The notes: generated by a model from the sequence alone, not told the origin. A DNA stretch of 64,000 nt from Mercenaria mercenaria (GCF_021730395.1 NC_069367.1:17234501-17298500); one strand, 5' to 3'. Counted from the first letter of the stretch, positions 1-12,254 are shown. Made by a program: numbers and translations.

Positions 1-1050
1 CAATTTTCCAGGCGCTCAAAGTTTTGACTTAGCACTCGGTGTGTGCTTTCGTTCTAAATTTCATTTTAATAGACAGCGTAAACTTCGTCTAAAATTCCAG
101 AAAAAAATAGCATATTTCGTATAAAGAAGATTGTTCTTAAACAAAAATTATACATTCATTCTGTATACTTTATAAAGAAATTTGGTAGGCTCAAACATTG
201 TTTTAAGCTGCGATGCGCCGGTATATGTCTTGAAATATGAGTATGGACTATATCATCACCTGGACTATATCTTATTATTTTATCATTTACCGTTTTAATT
301 CTAATAAGAGAACTTTCTTTACTTATACTTAAAACACTCATGTCTAGTATTAAGACATTAAGTGCTATGTATCTGAATAATGTTGAACAATGATATGAGC
401 ATCTTTAATGAGTTCCGGTATTTCGAAATCAGACGTTTCTTAAATGACACAAGTGACAATTTTTACATGTAAATTACCTTATTTAATTTATCTAATTATT
501 TTGAAATAGGATTCAGAATCCACAGTCAGATTTCAACCTTAATTAATAAAAATCAATGTTCTAGTTTGCTTAATATAGTCATACCCTACATGATTTCCGG
601 GAGATCGAAATTTGACGTTTCTATAATGAAAAAGAAACGGACAATTAAAAAATCCCCACAAAATCAGCTATAATGGTTTCAGAGATTTCCGTCTTTTTTA
701 CGTGTTTTCCGCTCGGCCCCCTGCCTTGTTAAGTTTTCCTCATACTCGGGTGCAGTTCCCGGCTTTTAACAACAACGTATCGTTGTTTTTTTTGTAGAAT
801 TTATGTTTCGCTACAGAACATCCACTTATTAACAATTGTGTTTTGCCTTTTCACTTTAGAATACGTGTGAATTGAGGTAGCGTACGCCGAAATCAACTAG
901 AATGGGAAAATATTTCTGCCGTCGCCATTTGATTCTTTTGTTTGTCGGGCCTAGCATGAATTGTTCCCCCTGAAAACTGGTAGGCGTGGCTACAGGCTAT
1001 CTGGCGTAAGGTCAATTGTAGTTCTTTTTAACTTTCTGTTCTCTTAACAT
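1..1050. other. Intergenic, no gene recognised
   Basis: AT-rich sequence with only short open frames on either strand. No splice-bounded exon, RNA gene or clear repeat was recognised. Confidence 0.5.
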
Positions 1051-1056
1051 TCTGCC

Positions 1057-2175
1057 CAGACAAGCGCCTCCAAGTTATAATCAGAACTTTGACAACAACA
1101 ATGTCATTAGCCCTCAACAACATGGTTTCAGGTCAAGGCATAGTTCTGAGACTCAACTCATAGTGTTTTACCTGAGAAATAGCAGATTAGCTGGAAAAAG
1201 GTCAACACACTGATGTAATTATAATGGATTTTAGTAAAGCCTTTGACAAAGTAGATCACCATAAATTAGTCCACAAACTCAAATACCTAGGAATCAATAA
1301 TAAGGTCACCACATGGGTTAAGTCATTCCTCAGTAACGAATCTCAACAATTCCATGTTGAGGGTTAAGTCTCTGAACGGTTACCTGTCTTATCAGGGGTC
1401 CCCCAGGGCTCAGTCCTTGGTCCCTGTCTATTCCTCGCCTACATTAATGACTTGTTCAATAGCATCAAAATTCGGGCCCGTCTCTTTGCTGATGACACTA
1501 TTGTTTACATTACCATCAAATCCAAATCCTCCACAGAAAGCTTACAGAAATACCTCAACTGTTTAGGAAAAATGGGAAAAGAATGATCAATGGAATTTAA
1601 TCCTGATAAATGTGAAGTTTTAAGAATTTACCGTAAAAGAAATCCTGTCATATATCCTTACACCCTACATAATGTCTAACTTCAGTCCACTGACCATGCA
1701 AAATATCTTGATTTACCTTAAGTAATAACTTGACAAATCACATAAATAACATAACATCCAAGGCCAGCAATACCATCCGCTTTATCAAGAGTAATGTAAA
1801 GACTACTAACATACAACTTAAAGAAATGACCTATAAAACCTATGACCGCCTCCCCAGTCGAGTACTGTACCATAGTTTGTCACCCCTAGCAAAATATCTC
1901 ACTTATAAAGTAGAAAGGGTACAAAGATCTGCAGCCCGCTATGTTTTTAATGATAACCAGTATACCAGTAGCGTTTCAGATATGCTATCAGAACTAATAC
2001 ACAGACACGAAATTTAAACTTCTTAATTCCCCAGTCCAAAACATTGTACCCTGCGACCCCCCCAAACCCCAGGACTATCAGGCTATGTAACAGTTTACCA
2101 ACATGTATCCAGTCCAACCCCAGTTTGCAGACATTTGTCTGCGGGCTGGACTCGCACTCTCTCTAAATATTTTAA
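1057..2175 (+). mobile_element. Decayed CR1/Jockey-like LINE, reverse transcriptase part
   Basis: Three-frame reading gives reverse transcriptase pieces in the right order: QQHGFRSRHSSETQL, then MDFSKAFDKVDHHKL, then LSGVPQGSVLGP and LFADDTIVY (the catalytic FADD box), then MEFNPDKCEV and the C-terminal thumb region. These are hallmarks of the endonuclease plus reverse transcriptase class of non-LTR retrotransposons. The frame shifts near 1200, carries a stop near 1365, shifts again around the FADD box and breaks near 1580 and 1680, so the copy is dead. The 5' half (endonuclease) is absent. A pyrimidine-rich 3' UTR follows to about 2175. The open frames at 1354-1566 and 1730-2017 are fragments or shadows of this element. 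Confidence 0.85.
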
Positions 2176-2257
2176 TGTTCTGTTTTAACTGTATACTTTG
2201 GGTCTTTTATCTTTTTAACTTTGCACGTACGTAACATTTTTTTTACAAAAATACTGG

Positions 2258-2343
2258 GCGCATTCGGCATACAAACCCCTGTAACTCTGACTAGATCACC
2301 CGAGTTCACCTGAGTGAAACGAGCAACAATTGTAGTCCGAACG
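2258..2343. repeat. Short inverted-repeat element (about 86 bp)
   Basis: Begins GCGCATTCGG and ends with its approximate complement CCGAACGC. The body contains a CCCGAGTTCACC motif. A related unit lies at about 5210-5360, so this looks like a small dispersed non-autonomous family. Confidence 0.4.
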
Positions 2344-2349
2344 CTTTAT

Positions 2350-4260
2350 CGAGTAACTGGAAATTATGGAGAACGTTACCTTTATGCTTATAGTTCAAAA
2401 GCTTCTGAGCTGTAACAATAATAAAGAATGGTTGCTACTTTTGACAAATAATGACTTCATTTTCAAAAATAAATAGCTGATCAGACGAGACAGTATCCCT
2501 CGTATCAGAAATTGTGTTGAATTAGTGGACTACATGTATATGTTTTATGTATGCATTATAGTGCTAATAGTTGATTGCATTGTCGCTGCGTGTATCTTAC
2601 ATGATGTTTGCATTTTCAATTAAAATGAAATAAATGATTTTGGTTAAGAACCTAATACAGAGATGTTTGATGACCATAATAAGGACAGACAGTCTAGTAT
2701 CTTTGTTAGAGATGAATTGGTGCGACTACTGTCAGAGTGAAAAATCAGACTGGATTATTATCAATCGACTATCAAGTAAAACTTGGAAACAATGTTCAGC
2801 CCATAATGTTTAATAAACTAGAAATTTCTATTTTATGTTAATTTTTAGCTTGAATCATTTCTGAATCAAGAGCTACAACTTCTATTAATCCTCTTATGTC
2901 TACACATGACTCTACTACCCCGAACCATTTCAAATTAAAAGGGTGTTTGATATAATTATTTCTTTTTTTTATTGTTGTGACTGAAATTCTTTTAAGGAAA
3001 CAGTGGAGACCCTGATCACATGATCTGTTTTGCGGTGTTCAATCTGCAATGTTTGCCAAGACCGATTTATAGGACACTGGGCATAATAATCACTCTGGAC
3101 GGTAACCATTGCAACACAGGTGCGAGAGAATCCATTTTTCCACATTTGAGCTGAATGCCAGGGACAGTTGCTGATACATTTACCATTTTCAACAACTTCG
3201 AATCCACAACCTTTAGCAAGGGACGTTGATATCACTTAGCCAAGTCAATTGAAGAAATATGTTACGAAAATGAATAAGCTCAACTCTGCTGTCTCTATTC
3301 CCCTGTGCTAATGAATTTCTTTGTTTGAATGAAAATGTCTTTGTTTAAAATGACAACTGAATTCACCATGCTCACAAATAGCACATAACAAACAGTATGT
3401 TTTTTCCCAACTTTGTACGTAGTACAGCCATGAAATGTGCTAAATGCTAGTTTGACTTTTAAAAGACGAAGTACAAATTCTTTATGTTGATCAATTGGGT
3501 CCAACACCATTTTCAACAATCTTATTGCCTTAACGACTGACAGTCACTAATGGTAACAAATGTTCAAACTCCCTGACAAGCTTAGCAACCTAAGTGGCTT
3601 ACCAATACAATATCATAAGGAACTGACAACTCTACATTTGTATGAACTGAGGTAGATTGCAAATGGCCATGGAAGGAATTTCTACGCTAACCGGATCAAA
3701 CCCTTGACCTTTGGACTGGCAGTACAGTGCATCAACTACCATGCTAACTAGACAACAGTACCCTGTGTCTGTAGAAAGAAGGTTTGTTGGCTAGTAGGGA
3801 GGTTGAACTTTTTACTTATAACTTCAACATAAATGTCTGGCTTCTTTTGTGGATTACTAGTATTTGGCCTTATCACTCATTGTGTGTTCTTAAACCTAGA
3901 TGTTTTTCTCAAAGTTGTCCCTTGTGAACCTGGAAAGAAAACTTACAAGCTTTAAGAATCAGATCGAGAACCCTCGAAATATGCTTTACATGGATGTTGC
4001 CGTAAGAAGCAGATTTCTGAACCTCTGTCCTATTCAGCAATATTTACAGATGGGGGCATGATTGCCAAAAGAGCATTTCAAAGTTACTCTGCATTCAGAA
4101 GAAAGTAAAAGGTTTCAAAAGAACAATGACAGCATGCTCCACTATTCGAAGGCAATTGTCAATATGAATGATTTTCGGTTCAAGAACTCAAATAATGATT
4201 ATTTGACTTGATTCTATGATTTCGCTTTAAAACCCTAAATAAATGTAAGAAGTTTTTAAC
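2350..4260. other. Noncoding or unassigned stretch
   Basis: No homologous gene recognised apart from the doubtful cysteine-containing frame listed at 2969-3235 on the minus strand. Otherwise plain AT-rich sequence. Confidence 0.4.
2969..3235 (-). CDS. Possible exon, cysteine-containing peptide, unrecognised
   Basis: I do not recognise this frame. On the minus strand it reads CGFEVVENGKCISNCPWH, then YYAQCPINRSW, and ends LKEFQSQQ-stop. It has several cysteines and a less AT-driven composition than the shadow frames around it. An AG directly precedes GTTGTGGATTCG at about 3209, so it could be a final exon starting there. No upstream exon was found, no signal peptide is attached, and 88 codons are not enough to exclude chance or an old transposon fragment. 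Confidence 0.2.
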   Translation of the reverse strand: MISTSLAKGCGFEVVENGKCISNCPWHSAQMWKNGFSRTCVAMVTVQSDYYAQCPINRSWQTLQIEHRKTDHVIRVSTVSLKEFQSQQ

Positions 4261-4267
4261 CCAGTAT

Positions 4268-5155
4268 TGCCCATAGTTATGACAAGAGCAACTTGATGGT
4301 AAAATTTTAACCGTCATTTTCTTACTACAGAAAAGGGATATAACTTTCCAAAATTAGAATAAGTGTTATGGGACTTGGTGCTTTTACCTTGCTTTACAAC
4401 CCTGAAGACATGCGTGGGAAACGTCAACCCAATACCCCTATTAGTTTTGGAGATAGCTACTTGCATGCAAACACAACAGTATAGATTTTCCTTTACATCA
4501 CTGGAGACATGTATGGAAGTTTCAATCAAATATCTGCATTAGTTTTCGAGATAGTAACTTGCATTCAAAACTTTAAACAGCTTTTTCTAAGTTTAAACAG
4601 TAGGGCATAACTTGGCTAAAGTTCAAGTAAGAGTTATGGAAGTTGATGCCATGTCTTTTACAACATGAAAGACATGTGTGAAGTTTCAACCCAGTATCTG
4701 CATTAGTTTAAAAAAAATAACTTGCATGCAAACCTTGTGCCCTAAAAAGGGGTCTGACTCAAGTAAGAGCTATGAGGCTTGTAATATGTTGATATAACCT
4801 TATTTTACAGAATCGAAGAAATGCGTGAAGTTTTAACCAAACATCTTCATTAGTTTGGATATACTAACTTGCATGTAAAACTTAAAACTGCATTTTCTAA
4901 GTCCAAAAGGGGTATAATTTTGTCAAAATACACAGTAGAGTAATGGGACTTGATCATCTGCGGTTAGTTAATGACCTTAAAAAGTAAAAATATGTTTCAA
5001 AGCGATATGTCTATAAATGAGACCCATAATTTACGTTAGATTCGATCAAGAGTTTTCTAACTTGATTATTTTGGGAGGTCTAATGAGTAGAAAGACTTGT
5101 TTGAAGTTTCAATTCAATATCATCCGTAGTTATTGAGATAAAGCCTTGATAGTAA
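4268..5155. repeat. Degenerate tandem repeat, about 150-190 bp unit
   Basis: The phrase GAAGTTTCAACCNAGTATCT, followed by CATTAGTTTT, GAGATA and ACTTGCATGCAAA, recurs at about 4420, 4515, 4680, 4828 and 5103. Between the copies a second shared block, TCCAAAAGGGGTATAA then CAAGTAAGAGTTATGG, also recurs. Spacing is irregular, so the array has decayed. It resembles interspersed repeat cores common in mollusc genomes. The frame at 4314-4529 (minus) is a by-product. Confidence 0.6.
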
Positions 5156-5206
5156 TTGCACCCAACATTTTACCAGGCTACCAACGACGCCATGTTTAAA
5201 GTGTTA

Positions 5207-5360
5207 GTGCATTCGGATACGATCACCCGCCTTTCCCAGCTTCAGGAGGTGGGTAGAATTCGGGTGACACAACTACCATCGCCCGGTTACGCGAGTTATA
5301 CTCGAGTATTACACAGGGTGACTCGAGTTAGCTCGAGTATGTATACCGAACACGCCCACT
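5207..5360. repeat. Small inverted-repeat element rich in CTCGAG
   Basis: Starts GTGCATTCGGATAC and ends GTATACCGAACACGC, which are inverted copies of each other. The interior has repeated CTCGAGT boxes (ACTCGAGTATTAC, GACTCGAGTTAGCTCGAGTA). Ends and internal CACCCG motif resemble the unit at 2258-2343. The plus-strand frame at 5156-5437 is fortuitous. Confidence 0.45.
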
Positions 5361-5439
5361 GTTTCCTGATAGCGCCTGCCGTCATAATCGCTACACGATT
5401 GTTCAACAGTAGACAGCTGAAGTTGAAGTTGAACTGATT

Positions 5440-6055
5440 GTTGGGTAATACAACGTTGACATAGATGTTGATGGACTTAAAGAAGGAACGAAATATGTTT
5501 TTATCATTAAATGACTTATGAAATCGTGTACGCTAGTTTTTCTTGTCGCTTTCGCACCTGCATGAAGAAAGGAAGTGTCAATTTAGAATGTTTATCATTA
5601 TTAAAACTTAATTTTTATTTAATTGCTATGACTGAAATATACAAAAAAGCCTAGATCTTGGCAGTGGGCCAAGGGATTTCTGTCTTCATTGGCACAGTTG
5701 GGAGCTAATGACTATCACATTATGGTTCCAATATACACGGTATACAGAAAGATACAGAAAGAAAAATTTATTGGAAAGTCAGTCTATCAAATATATGTAT
5801 CAATAAGTGAGAAGAGGAAACAGTGTATTTTATTATCAAACATTCATTTAATAAATATTTTATAACTTAAAAGATATATACCAAAAATGGCATTTTTTTT
5901 ATAAAAAGAGAAATGTTCGTTGTTCAACATGATAATAACATAAGACACGATTTTAGGAATATGTTACAAATTTCATCATGTTTTGAGATACAAGAACATT
6001 TATTTAACGTCCGATAAGTACAACATATAACATTTGCTTAAAGCTATTTTTCGAT
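5440..6055. other. Noncoding stretch
   Basis: AT-rich, with no recognisable gene or repeat before the LINE tail begins. Confidence 0.5.
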
Positions 6056-6108
6056 AAACACAAGTAAGTAAGCTCAACATAAGTAAAACGGCTGTAAGAA
6101 ATTGCATA

Positions 6109-6324
6109 CATGTTAAAGCACATTGAAAGCAACATAAAACATAGATGACACTTTAGAAGCAAATAAGAAGAAATTACAATTTACCACATACATGTTCAAG
6201 CACATTAAAAGCAACACAAAACATAGCTGACACTAAGTAAATAAGAAAAAAAAATCACAATTTACCACATACAAATTAAAGTATCATTATTTACATTAAA
6301 GCAACATATAACATAACTGACACC

Positions 6325-6355
<31 letters not shown>

Positions 6356-6425
6356 CATTCATGTTAAAGCACCTTAAAACTACATAAAACATAACTGACT
6401 TTAGGAAAAAAATGGGAAGATATTG
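6109..6425. repeat. About 80-bp direct repeats in the LINE 3' UTR
   Basis: A segment of the form TGTTAAAGCACATTAAAAGC, then ACATAAAACATAGCTGACAC, occurs at about 6110, 6190, 6290 and 6362, with A-rich spacers. This is consistent with expansion within the 3' UTR of the antisense LINE. Confidence 0.6.
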
Positions 6426-7782
6426 GCATTTCCAGCATACAACAGAGAGAACAAGGATTACACACACAAAAATAAAAAATAAGTACATTTAAAGGTTCTA
6501 GTATTATAAAAAACATGCATTACAACGACAAAGCAAGCAAAGCACAAAATAAACTAACCAAAAACTAATGACAGTGTTCAACTAAATCAGAACCAATAAA
6601 CACATGGCACATTTACATTTTAGGCTAGTGCGGACAAGTCTGACAAGTTCATTGTCATTATCAATGATCCTGATCTCATTTGGCAGACTGCTCCACACTC
6701 TGACAGCCTCAAACCTAAATTAATTTTTGCCATACCTGACAGTCCTCACCCGGGCCCTTCTAACGTATTTACATACCTGAAATTATAAGAAGAGTCATTT
6801 ATTAAACAAAACATTTATTAAAAATCTTAAAATTTCTGGTGACATATTATGAATCAATCAAGATGTTTCAGTGGCTATAGTACTGAGCCTACCTAAATAA
6901 AGTGATGTCATATCAACTTTGTTTGATAATGTGTCGTATAAGGAAGAATAATCATCAAAAAACAATCCTAAGTGCTCTATACTGAAGTTTTTTTTTCTTT
7001 TTTTTTTCTGTATTACAGAAGTGCCAAATTAAAAGACAACAATCAAAGTTGGATTTAATTAAAGTTTTAAAAATGACTAATCTAGTATCCAAATTTAAGA
7101 ATTTACTTATATTTGCAGGACATTTAGTTGTTTTGCTGCCAGTAACTTGACTATCGAAATTTAAGAGGTGATCAATGTTTATTTTTAAAAGTTTAACTTC
7201 ATCTCCACAAATGATCTCATTTTGGTCAAATTGAAATGATTTTATTATCTTATTTGTTTTCCGACATATATAGACTGATTTTTTTTCTGGATTTGCTTGC
7301 CTATGATGTGGTTAATGACCAGTTTATCAAAGTTTTACTTTCTAACTGAAGGACAGGGTATTGTCATATGCATAGCTGTAAAGAGTATATTGATGTACAA
7401 AATAAAAATGTCATTTTTAAAAATTTTAAAGATAAGAGGTCATAAAATTAATCCTTGGGACACTCTTTTAATGATTTCTCACCAGTCACTTTTAACATTA
7501 TTAATTTTAAATCTTTGGCTTCTATTTATCTGGTAACTATCCATTAATTTACATGCCATATCTGTAAGCCCATAGGCTCATAGTGTTAGAATAATTAGAC
7601 CATGGGGCGGACAGTCAAAGGCCTTAGACAGATTCACCAGCACCACACCCACATTTGTTTTCGTCTAGAGCTTGTTTCAAGTCTTCAACCAGCTGCAGCA
7701 GAATGGTCTGATAGCCAAAAGGTGTTCGAAATGCTGCTAAGAAAGGATGGAAAATGGAGCTGAAATGTTCATTTAGTTAGTT

Positions 7783-8350
7783 ATGGTGGCATTTTCTGCC
7801 ACGAGATGGCTAGGTAGCTATCACGTTAATTTGTGAACTTTCCAGGAAATGTGTGCATTTTTTCTGAAAACATTTCAGCAAAAAATAATATTTTCTAGAT
7901 ACCTTTATTCATTTCCTGAAAACGTTTTGACGCAAAATTTCGCGTTGATGCTTTGAACTGACACGAGATGCTCGGTAACTATTACGATTATATTTTAAAA
8001 TTTCCAGCAAAGTTGTGTATTTTTTTGAAACTTTATCATAACGAATTATTATTTCTCGATATATTTTTTATTTCCAGGAAATTTTAGGCTACTGCGTTAA
8101 ACTTTTCAGAAAAGTTCGAAATACCAAGATAATTTCTGAAAGTATCCAGAAAGGTAATCTATCTAATAAATGACAGTTGTGGGCACTTACACAAAAGTAT
8201 CGAGAAAATAATGTAAGTTATCGCAATAATATTTCGAGGAAACCTTCCACTATTGAGATAATCTTTTCAGAAAACTTCGCTTCATCAAGATACTTTTTTG
8301 AAGTATTGCGATAGCTACCTAGCTATCTCGTGGCAGAAATATGCCACCAT
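7783..8350. mobile_element. Non-autonomous DNA transposon (MITE-like), 8-bp TSD
   Basis: Terminal inverted repeats of roughly 50 bp: the left end starts ATGGTGGCATTTTCTGCC and continues ACGAGATGGCTAGGTAGC; the right end is its near-complement, finishing CAGAAATATGCCACCAT. The element is flanked by AGTTAGTT on both sides (7775-7782 and 8351-8358), a perfect 8-bp target duplication. Eight base pairs is typical of the hAT superfamily, though the ATGGTGG terminus is not a classical hAT end. There is no transposase frame inside, so it is non-autonomous. It interrupts the antisense LINE and is therefore younger than it. Confidence 0.85.
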
Positions 8351-8530
8351 AGTTAGTTACTTATAATTCTTTCATACAGTTGTTGAAGGTGAGGGTAGGA
8401 TGCTACCGGGTCTGTAGTCTTTTCAACAAAGTGTCATCTTTTTTAAAAGTAGGGATCACTTGAGCTTGCTTTAATTTTGTTGGGAATTCTTCTTTATTTG
8501 GGAGGTCTATCAAAACCTAAGTTTTGAAAT

Positions 8531-10385
8531 CATCTAAGACAAAAATAATTGTTCGTTTAAAATAAAGACATATAGTGTAATACTATTGTTACCAATGTTG
8601 GAAACGGTCCAATTATTAATAAAATAAATATATAGATATATATTTACTATTCTTTGTACGCAGTATTCAAAGATATGCATATGAATTGAATCCCGTTAAA
8701 ATATACTTCGTTCAATCAAATGAATTTATTGTTTAACTGGCTGTTCTTTTTGTCGAGGACGTTTGACCCGTTCGTTTGGGCAACGGAAGATCTGTCAGAA
8801 TAAGAAGAGCTCTTCCTAGATGTTCGATTGTGCGTCTTCTGTTTTTAGAAGATCTGTGGCTTCCACCTGATTGTCGAAATAAAAAAAAAAAATACATTTA
8901 AAAAAAAAGAATGATATATTTTTTCACTTCCGGCAGACGTCCGTTCGATTGGGATATTTTTCCAAGCTTTTCTAAAGCCTCTCGGAATTTATTCTCTTAA
9001 AGACACTGATTCTGGTATGCCTGGTATGTGGCCTATGGAGATGATAAGGTCTGCGTATTGGCGATAAGGGCCAATACACAAGTAAGGACCATTGGTAGAC
9101 TTGCTTCTGTTTATCATAATAAGCTACTGTTTAGCTACTGTGCAGTAAATAAATTGCAGGTGATATTTCTCACCTTTATAGCAAATCAGTTCTCACCTTT
9201 ATAACGAGTTTAGAAAGCTTGATTGAATTAGGACTAAATAAACAAAGTGATAAGATACAACAGTGTTTTATCATATTTTTAATAAAGTAAGTTTTTTAAC
9301 AATTACATCTCATTATTGCTGTTTTTTATTATCAAAAATATAAAAAATGCGTTCCGGCACATAGCTTTTAGAAGTAATAAATTATTGTGTATTTTGAACA
9401 ATGATATATCTTTATTGCTGGATTTTATTATACATAAAAGGAAGTTAACATTATTTAGACAACACAAGAGGAATTAAGCATTTTTAATATATAACATCCT
9501 TCTGTCTATATACCTTCTTTATCTATTAAAAATGCAACTGAACGCTTCTTTAATTTCTAATAAAATCCAGCAATTATCTTTTTTTTTTCGTTTTTATTTT
9601 GTTACTTTTGATTAAAAGATCATAATCATTGAATAAACAAACTTGTAATTTCTCTTATTAAGTTTTGAATAATCATTTTATAGTGAGAAATGCTTTGCTA
9701 TAAGAGTTACAATTTAATTGGCCAGGACATTACTCAACATGACTGAGCAATCAAAATTAGTATCTTATCAATTAAAATAATTTTGTGTACATGCTGAAAA
9801 AAGACTAAAAAAACAACAGCATTTCAATAATAAAATGCAAAACACAGGAAATAACCAATTTACCTGTAGGCAATAAAATTTATGATTCTCTGACAATAAT
9901 TACGCTACATGTCAAGTCTACAGGGGTTTTATGGACCCTTATCAGACTGGACCAGACAGGATCTTGTATATTGGGGATTAAAAAGTCTGGTATTGGGGGG
10001 GGGGGTCACTTATATAGGAGATTTTCTTTGCCTTTAAGCCTAAACAAACGGGGCAGTTGACAAATAAGCCTGTCAGGTGAGGTTCTCGCATTGATTCTGA
10101 GATCAATAGGTCATGGTCACAGTGACCTGGACCAGGTAAACAGTTTCCAGACTATAACCAAGGAAAGCTTGGGAAGTGGTAAAATTGCGTGTTATCAAGA
10201 TAATTATGTTAACATAACAAAATCCTGTTAATGCCCACTTCTGCCATCCACATATTCCAAATAAATAAATAAATAAATAATAAAAAAATAATAAGTTGTT
10301 ACTGTAAAAGTTTTCTTGATATCCAGTTAATATTCGTTCCCAAATTGGCGATTAACTGTTAGACTTTTCGTACCCTGTACGGAAT
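8531..10385. other. Noncoding, AT-rich
   Basis: No gene seen. Contains an 11-base G run at about 9997-10007 and an (AAAT)n run at about 10259-10282. Open frames are short and unconvincing. Confidence 0.5.
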
Positions 10386-10388
10386 TTC

Positions 10389-10825
10389 AAAACGGGGAGA
10401 AAATGTATAGGCGGCCGGGTAACTCAGTTGGTAGAGCATTGGAACGGTATTCCGAGGCCCCAGGTTCGAGTCCCGGTCTGGCTGCACATTTTTCTTATCT
10501 TGTGACATTTGGCGCCCAACGTGGGACCGTGACGGCATTACAATGGTTAGTCTCCAATGCCTGTGATTGCTTGATTTATAAAGTACCCGCTGAAGTTCGA
10601 GGACGAATCTCAAAATGGTGGGGAAATATGTCACGGTATAGAACTGGAATATTGAAACGGGGAGAAAATGTGTAGGCGGTCGGGAAGCTCAGTTGGTAGA
10701 TTATCGGAATGGTATTCCGAGACCCCGGGTCCGAGTCTCGGTCTGGCTTCACAAGAGAATAAAAAGAACGAACCGAGCTGCTTTTTAACAAGCTAACCTT
10801 GTTACAATTTAAAACTGGCGACACG
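10389..10825 (+). mobile_element. TRIM-like fossil with tRNA-like units in short LTR-like repeats
   Basis: Two similar blocks start at 10404 and 10669. Each follows a purine tract (ACGGGGAGAAAA) and opens with TG. The first block ends in CA at 10507, and 2 nt later comes TGGCGCCCAACGTGGGAC (10510-10527), close to a lysine-tRNA primer-binding site. The second block ends TTGTTACA at 10806. LTR-like repeats are therefore about 104 and 138 bp, with a 161-bp interior. Each block holds a tRNA-like unit (about 10415-10490 and 10680-10752) with box A (CTCAGTTGGTAGA) and box B (GGTTCGAGTCC). This fits a terminal-repeat retrotransposon in miniature, partial and old, with only the first 85 bp clearly shared. 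A SINE-like dimer is the alternative. Overlapping open frames on both strands are not genes. Confidence 0.45.
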
Positions 10826-10829
10826 GCTG

Positions 10830-12050
10830 CACTACGGAAATGTCGATAGCTCCTTACCTTATCACCACTTCTTAGTGGTGGCGCCAGGGTCTGGTAGCCA
10901 TGAACATTTGTTAGAGATTAAGTTAATGAACAAAATGACCCATTAGTACATAGAATTAGTTCCGAAATAGAAGTGCATGTCACAGTTTATTATCTTTATG
11001 AAACTTTGTAATCACACCGCTTTAACACGAAATTATTCAAATAGCCGACTATTTCCTTCGATTTCGATACAATTTGTGTTTGATAGATATTGAGATATTT
11101 CAACAATCTGAACTAAAGGCATATTGTAGCTTCCGAACTCGCTATTTCCAATCTATCCTTGTTGCACAAGCAAAATAGGTGAAGGGATCGAGGTAAAAAT
11201 ATGTTTTGCTAATTTCCTTTTGTTAGGAATTTCGGCTAAGATAATTATATTTGTGAAACTGAATGTAAATATTTGGCAAATAAGATACAATAGTTCTTAT
11301 TTTCATATCACTCCTAAATTATGGTAAAATAACTCTGGGTTGGGCAACCAGAATAAGAAAAGTCAGATTTTAAAAATGCATCCATTGAAAAATTAACTTG
11401 TATTATAAACCCTCAGTGAACACAAATAAGGGCAAATGATCATTTCTTAATATTTTTAACAAAATCATTTCTTGATAAAGTCTGATTAACCACCTTTAAA
11501 ATATACCTATTGGCTGTTTTGACAGTGACTAGATTTATCAATTTCGAAAGTATCGCTTATCAGTAGTTTGCATAATTATTGACGAAAGAAAATATTTTGA
11601 ACGACCCTCTGTTATCATCTAAAACTGATAATACGTGTAAATATCGCCAACATTTAACAAACACTATGGCCATGTATATGACCTTATTTAAAATATTTGC
11701 GTTACTATTGCATCCTTATTGACATGTTGGACTACTGGATTAAAACATAAGGAGTCGTTACGCAAGAAACCTGGGTAATTTTAATTTAGATATTTATATA
11801 TCAAGGGGTCAAGTGAAAGAGTTCTATATATATACATGTATATATTGCTGCTTTGTTATCACTTCTCGATGGCTGTATTCCTAAGTAAATACAAACATTC
11901 ACTATTATTTTTTTGCTGATGAAAAAATAAGATATTTAAACTACATGAATGCTAGTATTAAAAGTCTTTAAAACACCGTTAACTGAAAGTATTAGAAATG
12001 TGTACAGTGGACGTGTGCCAGTATGTATAAAACGTGGCAGCTTTCTTTTT
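10830..12050. other. Intergenic region upstream of the APD-like gene
   Basis: No gene or strong repeat seen. AT-rich, with a TATATA tract at about 11826-11843. Promoter elements for the downstream gene cannot be assigned with confidence. Confidence 0.4.
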
Positions 12051-12254
12051 ACATAGATTTTGTTATACATATTAACTATGTACTTTTGTAGAATGATGTT
12101 GCTCGTCAGTGGTGAACGTGGCTCTACGGACAACACCATTTCCCCTGTTCGACGGGAAGTTTGTGGTAGCCGGCGATGCGATGGCGCCGGAAATGACGGA
12201 GGGATTTCATTCAAAGCGTGTTATATTATTGGATTCTTATTTTGCTTGACAAAA

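Larger units (their letters stand above)
6060..8530 (-). mobile_element. Antisense CR1/Jockey-like LINE, split by a DNA transposon
   Basis: Read on the minus strand from about 8530 downward, the pieces follow ORF2 order. NKIKASQVIPTFKKDD lies upstream, before the insert. Then come LVNLSKAFDCPPHG, YAYDNTLSFS (the position of the FADD box), FDQNEIICGDEVKLLKINID and, near the C-terminus, VRTVRYGKN and FRFEAVRVWSSLPNEIRIID. The last peptide is the usual tail of Jockey/CR1-type ORF2 proteins. Frames change many times and stops are frequent, so it is an old dead copy. The 3' UTR runs to about 6060 and contains its own short repeats and a poly(A) tract at about 6327-6352. The 568-bp element at 7783-8350 sits inside it. 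Confidence 0.75.

Noticed and set aside
10415-10490. Functional tRNA gene
   Set aside because: Position 33 is C rather than T, the acceptor stem relies on several G-T pairs, there is no clean T-run terminator at the 3' end, and the same flank recurs at other copies. A repeat-borne tRNA-like unit fits better.
10403-10824. Frames of 82-91 residues around the tRNA-like units on both strands
   Set aside because: They cover structured repeat sequence on both strands at once and are a frequent annotation artefact of this mollusc repeat.
12060-12254. N-terminal extension of the APD-like protein
   Set aside because: The frame is open, but the extension shows no domain, and the ATG at 12255 has better context and directly precedes the membrane anchor. 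Treated as 5' UTR, though not excluded.
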